Assembly: GCA_910584045.1 (NCBI GenBank)
Contig: CAJTYO010000060.1
Coordinates: 1 to 17,627, forward strand
Direction of reading: 5' to 3'
Length of the DNA: 17,627 nt
From: an uncultured Oscillospiraceae bacterium
Lineage (GTDB): Bacteria; Bacillota; Clostridia; Oscillospirales; Oscillospiraceae
Part shown: positions 14,087 through 17,627 of the stretch, one piece after another
Position numbering within the stretch: the first letter of the stretch is position 1
How the letters are laid out: the number at the start of each line of letters is the position of its first letter
Notes under the pieces: generated by a model
Databases searched by the model: none
The model's input: only the letters and a program-made list of their open reading frames with translations
Told to the model about the DNA's origin: nothing
Made by a program: the position numbers and the translations under genes

Positions 14087-14722
14087 TTACTTGGTTCCGA
14101 AAATCCTATCCCCCGCATCCCCCAGTCCGGGGACAATATAGCCCTTTTCGTTGAGCTTCTCATCCACCGCGCCGCAGTAGATGTCTACCTCCGGGCACTC
14201 CCGCTGGAGCCGCTCAATCCCCTCCGGCGCAGCCAGCAGGACCATCAGCTTGATGTTTGTGCAGCCGTACTCCTTCATGAATCCGATGGCGGCGGCGGCA
14301 GAGCCCCCGGTGGCCAGCATGGGATCCACAATCAGCACGTCCCGCTCAGCGATGTCCTTTGGCATCTTACAGAAGTACTTCACGGGCTCCAGGGTCTCCT
14401 CGTTGCGGTACATGCCGATGTGTCCCACCCGGGCGGAGGGCACCATACGCAGCACGCCCTCTACCAGCCCCAGGCCCGCCCTGAGAATGGGCACCACGGC
14501 GAACTTCTTCCCCCGCAGGGTGGGCGCCAGAGTCTTGCAGATAGGCGTCTCCACCTCCTTCAGCTCCAGAGGCAGATCCCGGGTGGCCTCGTAGGTCAGC
14601 AGCATTCCGATCTCACTGACCAGCTCTCGGAAATCCTTGGTGGCGGTGTCCTTGTCCCGCAGAATGGTCAGCTTGTGGGACAGCAGGGGATGGTCAACAA
14701 CATGGACTTTCTCACCGAACAT
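14087..14722 (-). CDS. upp: uracil phosphoribosyltransferase
   Basis: A 211-residue cytosolic salvage enzyme converting uracil and PRPP to UMP. It has the full family signature: HPLLSHKLTILRDKDT near the N-terminus, VPILRAGLGLVEGV, the PRPP loop LIVDPMLATGGSAAAAI (about 130-146), and the uracil-binding C-terminus GYIVPGLGDAGDRIFGT. Length equals the usual ~209. ATG 14722 has AAAGGAG upstream. It follows tsaB after a 49-base AT-rich gap in which a weak TTTCAT-N17-TTATAT promoter can be drawn; readthrough from tsaB is equally possible. No clear terminator is visible after its stop. Confidence 0.97.
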   Translation of the reverse strand: MFGEKVHVVDHPLLSHKLTILRDKDTATKDFRELVSEIGMLLTYEATRDLPLELKEVETPICKTLAPTLRGKKFAVVPILRAGLGLVEGVLRMVPSARVGHIGMYRNEETLEPVKYFCKMPKDIAERDVLIVDPMLATGGSAAAAIGFMKEYGCTNIKLMVLLAAPEGIERLQRECPEVDIYCGAVDEKLNEKGYIVPGLGDAGDRIFGTK

Positions 14723-14771
14723 AGCGATTCTCCTTTGTAATATAAATTAAAATATTTACTATATGAAATTG

Positions 14772-15473
14772 CTATTCGCCGGCCTCTCTGGCGAGCCTCT
14801 CCCGCTCCGCCTGGCTCAGGCGGAGGTAGACTGGGGCCAGCTCCTGGGCGCTCACGGCCCCGGCGGGCCACTGCCGCCAAGCGGCCAGTCCCACGCCCAC
14901 GGCGCTCTGAAGCCGCAGATGCTGAGGGGCCAGGGCGCATAGGATGCTTCGCTCAGAGAGGAATTCGAAGCACAGCCCGGCGCCGTCGCCCACAATGGTC
15001 ATGGGGCCCTCCAGCTCCGCCAGGTCGGCGGCGGCCTCCTCCAAGGAGACGGCCCGGTCCTCCCGCAGGCGGATCAGCTCCCCGCCCTCCGCCCGGAAGA
15101 CGGCGTTGTAAATCTGCCGCCGCCGGGCGTCCATGGCGCAGACGATAATTCCATTCATGTGGGCCAGAGGCCGCGCCATAGCCTCTAGGGTGGACACGGC
15201 GAGGCAGGGCTTCTCCGCAGCCCAGGCCAGCCCCTTCACGGCAGACACACCGATGCGCAGCCCGGTGAAGGATCCCGGCCCCGCTGCAACGGCCACCGCG
15301 TCCATCTCCTGGATCGTCAGCTCGCTGTTGTGCAGCATATCCTCCACCATGGGCAGGAGGGTCCTGCTGTGGGTCAGGCCGGTTGCCTGCCAGGCTGCGG
15401 CCAGGAGCGCCCCGTCCTCCAGCACCGCGCACGAGGCGGCTTTTGCCGAGCTCTCCAGAGCTAGAAGCTTCAT
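14772..15473 (-). CDS. tsaB: tRNA threonylcarbamoyladenosine biosynthesis protein TsaB
   Basis: A 233-residue ASKHA-fold protein that partners TsaD and TsaE to make t6A at position 37 of ANN-decoding tRNAs. Diagnostic N-terminus MKLLALESSAKAASCAVLED and the motif AGPGSFTGLRIG (about 64-75), followed by KGLAWAAEKPCLAVSTLEAM. MDARRRQIYNAVF near residue 120 is also typical. Start ATG 15473 overlaps the tsaE stop as ATGA; a start 10 codons earlier would lie within tsaE. The C-terminal half is more divergent, as usual for TsaB. tsaD is not in this window. Confidence 0.95.
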   Translation of the reverse strand: MKLLALESSAKAASCAVLEDGALLAAAWQATGLTHSRTLLPMVEDMLHNSELTIQEMDAVAVAAGPGSFTGLRIGVSAVKGLAWAAEKPCLAVSTLEAMARPLAHMNGIIVCAMDARRRQIYNAVFRAEGGELIRLREDRAVSLEEAAADLAELEGPMTIVGDGAGLCFEFLSERSILCALAPQHLRLQSAVGVGLAAWRQWPAGAVSAQELAPVYLRLSQAERERLAREAGE

Positions 15474-15901
15474 TCTTCCCGCACCCCCTCGATAGTGATA
15501 CAACGCTGCGCGTCATCCTCCGCGCAGCGGGAAATGGTGATGGTAATTGTCTCCGGGGGCAGGGCTTCCGCCACCCGTTCGCTCCACTCCACGGCGCACA
15601 CGCCGCCCCGATTCAGGTAGTCCTCCCACCCGATGTCGAAGAGTTCGTCTTCATCTACCAGGCGGTACATATCGAAGTGGAAGAGGGGGAGCGCCCCCTC
15701 GTACTCGTTAACTATGGTGAAGGTGGGGCTGGTGACCCGCCCCCGGCAGCCCAGCCCTCTCGCAAGGCCGCGTGTAAACGCGGTCTTGCCCGCGCCAAGG
15801 CCGCCCAGATAGGCAATCACGTCTCCCGCCCGCAGTCGGGCGGCCAGACATTCGGCGATTTTTTCTGTTTCCTGTTCGCTGTGGGAAGTGTAAATTAGCA
15901 T
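15470..15901 (-). CDS. tsaE: tRNA threonylcarbamoyladenosine biosynthesis ATPase TsaE
   Basis: A 143-residue P-loop ATPase of the t6A machinery. Walker A is GGLGAGKT (33-40), followed by the family motifs VTSPTFTIVNEYEG (about 57-70), HFDMYRL (75-81) and CAVEWSERV (102-110). The order and length fit TsaE. I chose the ATG at 15901 because it gives the usual short lead into SEQETEKIAE; ATGs at 15913 and 15919 are in frame. The upstream GGGG is a weak ribosome-binding site. It is the first gene of the tsaE-tsaB unit, coupled to tsaB by ATGA. No confident promoter was found between it and the structured region upstream. Confidence 0.94.
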   Translation of the reverse strand: MLIYTSHSEQETEKIAECLAARLRAGDVIAYLGGLGAGKTAFTRGLARGLGCRGRVTSPTFTIVNEYEGALPLFHFDMYRLVDEDELFDIGWEDYLNRGGVCAVEWSERVAEALPPETITITISRCAEDDAQRCITIEGVREE

Positions 15902-16021
15902 AGACGTCCCCATACACATCTAAAATAAATTTTCTAACACCGTCGACATTTCGAGGTTAATCAGCGTCCCGCAGGGCGCGCCACTTCGGCCAATCTTTAA
16001 AAATTAAAAAATTTTTCCCCA

Positions 16022-16047
16022 AAAGTTGCACGTTCGCGTGCAACTTT
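16022..16047 (-). terminator. stable hairpin with TTCG loop, possible end of a minus-strand RNA
   Basis: AAAGTTGCACG (16022-16032), TTCG loop, CGTGCAACTTT (16037-16047): 11 perfect pairs. On the minus strand it is extended by CC/GG across one bulge and is followed by GGAAAAATTTTTT, a displaced U-run. It could end an RNA transcribed leftwards from the structured region. Confidence 0.45.
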
Positions 16048-16298
16048 GGCCCATTTCCACCCCTATATGGAGGGAGTACAAACCATAGTGGAAATCATAA
16101 TCGGAGCACACGGAAATTGGTAAAGCTCGGTGGGTAAACCGTGGCGCGGGCTGCCTTCCTTGACGGGTGGCAGCCCGTCTGCGTCCTCCGCCTTGCTGCG
16201 CCCCAGTTTCCTCGTTTTACCGATTCTCAGGTATGTGGGATAAAACCAACAAACAAGTTCCTTCAGGCCCTGTACGGTGGGTGAATAGGAAAAGGACC
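16048..16298. ncRNA. candidate structured non-coding RNA, unassigned
   Basis: Complementary segments nest in order. The ends close as 16048-16052 with 16294-16298 and 16054-16058 with 16088-side partner 16288-16292, then 16059-16062 with 16279-16282. Inside, 16076-16080 pairs with 16271-16275, 16115-16126 with 16214-16225 (12 pairs, two G-U on the plus strand), 16143-16146 with 16199-16202, and a perfect 9-bp hairpin 16147-16155/16169-16177 at the tip. A competing local stem is 16053-16060/16088-16095. This long closed rod with bulges is the general shape of regulatory RNAs such as 6S, but I see no family signature. Strand is unclear: one wobble in the outer stem favours minus, two in the middle helix favour plus. 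Confidence 0.35.
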
Positions 16299-16364
16299 TT
16301 GACAACTAAATATAATTGGGACAAAATTTCAGATTACCACCGTTCCTGCGGAGCGGTTCCCCTT

Positions 16365-16372
16365 AGTATACC
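16365..16372 (-). promoter_or_regulatory. extended -10 element facing the structured region
   Basis: Minus strand TGGTATACT (TG-N-TATACT) is an extended -10 with only a poor -35 (TTTTCT, 17 bases upstream). Transcription would start near 16358 and run left through the structured region towards the hairpin at 16022-16047, giving an RNA of about 340 bases. Confidence 0.4.
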
Positions 16373-16414
16373 ATATTTCCCCACGAGAGAAAAGCCCGAA
16401 GCCCAAATTTCCGC

Positions 16415-16443
16415 AAAAAATAGGAGGGCCCGGAGGGCCCTCC
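16415..16443. terminator. strong two-way terminator of the acsC-acsE-like gene
   Basis: GGAGGGCCC (16423-16431) pairs perfectly with GGGCCCTCC (16435-16443) around GGA. The minus strand continues directly into TATTTTTT, ideal for stopping the gene that ends at 16456; the plus strand continues CTGTTTTT, so it can also stop rightward transcripts. Confidence 0.9.
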
Positions 16444-16455
16444 CTGTTTTTGCAA

Positions 16456-17627
16456 TCAGATTTCCAGGTACGAGTCGGCGTACAGGTTGTGATTCTTGAT
16501 GATGTCGCAGCTCTTGATGGTCTCCATCAGCCGCTGGTCGCAGGGGTTGACAATGGCGGAGGTCAGGCCCATGGTCATGGCCATGCCTACCATTGCTGCG
16601 TCCATGATGGGACGGATGTGCTTGGGCATACCGTTGGAGTTGTTGCTGAGACCGCCGGTGGACTTCAGCCCCTCCTCGGAGAAGGCGCGGATGGCGTTGA
16701 GCACGTCCATCTGCTTGTCCTGCATACCCTTGATGACCAGGAACAGGGGGTCAAACCACAGGTCGTCGCTCTCCATGCCCAGGTGCAGGCCGCGCTCGAG
16801 CATGTTGTGGCAGTGCATCATCCGCTCCTCGTTGTCCTTGGCGATGCCGTCGGCGGAGCACAGGGCGATGACGATGGCGTCGTTGGCGGCGGCCAGATCA
16901 ATATAGCCGATGCGGCTGCCGGCGTCGGCGGAGTTGACGATGGGCTTGCCGTTGGCGCGGTTGTACACTTTGATGCCTGCCTCAATGGCGGCCATGTTGG
17001 CGGTGTCCAAGGCCAGAGGAACATTGTTGAAGTTCTGCTGCAGCAGCTGGACCGCCCAGGTCATCAGTTCGGGACCGTTGCTCTCGGCAGGCCCGATATT
17101 GACGTCCAGATAGGTGGCGCCGGCGGCGATCTGCTCGGCGGCGCGCTTGAGGATGGGAGCCTCGTCATAGCTGTCCATGGCCTTTCGGATGGCGGGGGAG
17201 ATGCAGTGGATACGCTCGCCGATAGTGACGAAGGTCTGGGCGTTGGGATCGTGACCCTTGTAGGTCACGGGCTTGTCATCGATCATGTAGGGACCGCTGA
17301 CCACGATGGGAGGCGCGGGGATAACCTTTTTGGGTGCGGGAGCGGGCTCGGCGGCGGTCTCACCGGCGGCGGGAGCCGCAGCGGACTTATCGACGTAGCT
17401 CTTCTTCCACTCCTCGTCCCGCAGGTACTTCACCAGCTGGACGGCCTCGGTGGTGCCAACGATGACGCTCCACTCGGGCAGCTTATCCTGAATCTCGCCC
17501 TTCATGACGGCCACCTTACCGGGGATGATCAGGGCGCGGTTCTTGATCTTATTGCCCACGTCGAACTCGTCGAAGAACTTCTTGATGGAGGAGCTGGAGA
17601 ACTTGCCGGCGGCCCAGGCGGTCAGTA
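16456..17627 (-). CDS. AcsC-AcsE-like fusion: corrinoid iron-sulfur protein C-terminus joined to methyltetrahydrofolate methyltransferase (partial)
   Basis: The frame is open from the window edge to TGA at 16456, showing the last ~389 residues. The first ~70 (17627 to about 17410) read LTAWAAGKFSSSSIKKF, ALIIPGKVAVMKGEIQDKLP and WSVIVGTTEAVQLVKYL, the C-terminal cobalamin-binding end of the CO dehydrogenase/acetyl-CoA synthase gamma subunit (AcsC/CdhE). An Ala/Pro/Lys-rich linker of about 55 residues follows (about 17410-17240). The remaining ~260 residues are a pterin-binding TIM barrel: TIGERI, LDVNIGPAES, LALDTAN, IVNSADAG, WFDPLF, GLSNNSNG, MAMTMGLTSAIVNPCD. The Asp, Asn, Asp and Asn that bind the pterin in Moorella AcsE (D75, N96, D160, N199) all have counterparts. 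The chain would transfer methyl from CH3-H4folate to its own corrinoid in the Wood-Ljungdahl pathway. The internal GTG at 17559 is not the start. Confidence 0.85.
   Translation of the reverse strand, partial: LTAWAAGKFSSSSIKKFFDEFDVGNKIKNRALIIPGKVAVMKGEIQDKLPEWSVIVGTTEAVQLVKYLRDEEWKKSYVDKSAAAPAAGETAAEPAPAPKKVIPAPPIVVSGPYMIDDKPVTYKGHDPNAQTFVTIGERIHCISPAIRKAMDSYDEAPILKRAAEQIAAGATYLDVNIGPAESNGPELMTWAVQLLQQNFNNVPLALDTANMAAIEAGIKVYNRANGKPIVNSADAGSRIGYIDLAAANDAIVIALCSADGIAKDNEERMMHCHNMLERGLHLGMESDDLWFDPLFLVIKGMQDKQMDVLNAIRAFSEEGLKSTGGLSNNSNGMPKHIRPIMDAAMVGMAMTMGLTSAIVNPCDQRLMETIKSCDIIKNHNLYADSYLEI

Larger units (their letters stand above)
15902..16422. other. 520-bp gene-free interval with many complementary segments
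   Basis: No recognisable protein gene lies here: the ORFs on both strands are short, lack ribosome-binding sites and have no family motifs. The interval holds an AT-rich tract at 16000-16016, a UUCG-loop hairpin (16022-16047), a region of nested complementary segments (16048-16298), a TTGACA-N17-CAAAAT pair facing right (16299-16327) and an extended -10 facing left (16365-16372). Confidence 0.7.

Noticed and set aside
16131..16179. T-box or c-di-GMP riboswitch
   Set aside because: GGTGGGTAAACC and GGGGCGCAGCAAGGC recall parts of these consensus sequences, but the T-box GGGUGGNACCGCG and the full GEMM core are not present, and neither strand leads directly into a suitable gene.
16063..16305. 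80-residue minus-strand ORF in the structured region
   Set aside because: No ribosome-binding site, no recognisable domain and a composition set by the base-paired segments; more likely an artefact of the candidate RNA.
16299..16327. rightward promoter TTGACA-N17-CAAAAT
   Set aside because: The -10 is poor and it would make only about 110 bases before the terminator at 16423-16443, antisense to nothing but the 3' trailer; kept only as a note.
15902..16422. RNase P RNA, tmRNA or SRP RNA in the gene-free interval
   Set aside because: Minus-strand GAGGAAAC and a stretch resembling the RNase P AAACCCC...GAGC region occur, but the invariant GAGGAAAGUCC, AAACCCC and terminal motifs are absent and spacing is wrong. 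There is no tmRNA tag or tRNA-like end, and no SRP GGUCAGG...GGAAGCAGC loop.
1..17627. CRISPR arrays, insertion sequences, phage genes, tRNA or rRNA genes
   Set aside because: No repeat-spacer pattern, transposase, integrase, tRNA-like fold or rRNA sequence was seen; the window reads as ordinary chromosome.

Overview
The window looks like chromosomal DNA of a GC-rich, spore-forming, anaerobic Clostridia bacterium, most likely a gut Oscillospiraceae of the Flavonifractor/Intestinimonas/Lawsonibacter kind. This is inferred from a germination protease gene (gpr), an [FeFe]-hydrogenase, Wood-Ljungdahl enzymes, strong AGGAGG ribosome-binding sites, TTG starts, and a DUF3796/XRE gene pair. No taxonomic search was possible.

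Layout. 1-1795 (+): a possible gene tail, then a HAD-IIA phosphatase overlapping a SAM methyltransferase by ATGA. 1796-2154: a hairpin and a broken XRE regulator. 2155-4341 (+): an SLC45/GPH-like MFS transporter followed closely by a membrane-anchored glycerophosphodiesterase, ending at a large two-way terminator. 4399-5741: rpsT (-, TTG start) divergent from gpr (+), a pairing conserved in spore formers. 5855-7726 (+): an LTA-synthase-type membrane phosphotransferase with its own promoter, convergent with a monomeric [FeFe]-hydrogenase (7732-9237, -). 9439-10596 (+): a GNAT acetyltransferase and an XRE regulator carrying a desulfoferrodoxin/superoxide-reductase-like C-terminus. 10861-13141 (-): a three-gene polar amino-acid ABC importer (binding lipoprotein, permease, ATPase). 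13389-13938 (-): a DUF3796 membrane protein and small XRE regulator behind a promoter with a 14-bp inverted repeat. 14087-15901 (-): tsaE, tsaB and upp. 15902-16422: 520 bp without a gene, rich in complementary segments. 16456-17627 (-, cut by the window edge): the C-terminus of the corrinoid iron-sulfur protein large subunit (AcsC-like) joined in one reading frame to a methyltetrahydrofolate methyltransferase (AcsE-like).

Most notable: the AcsC-AcsE fusion, which places methyl donor enzyme and corrinoid acceptor of the acetyl-CoA pathway on one chain; the XRE-desulfoferrodoxin-like protein, which keeps most but apparently not all superoxide-reductase iron ligands and could be a redox-sensing regulator; the unexplained structured intergenic DNA at 15902-16422; and the inverted repeat over the DUF3796/XRE promoter. 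Hydrogenase, WL-pathway enzyme and redox regulator together suggest a strict anaerobe handling H2/C1 metabolism, but the window alone does not prove acetogenesis.
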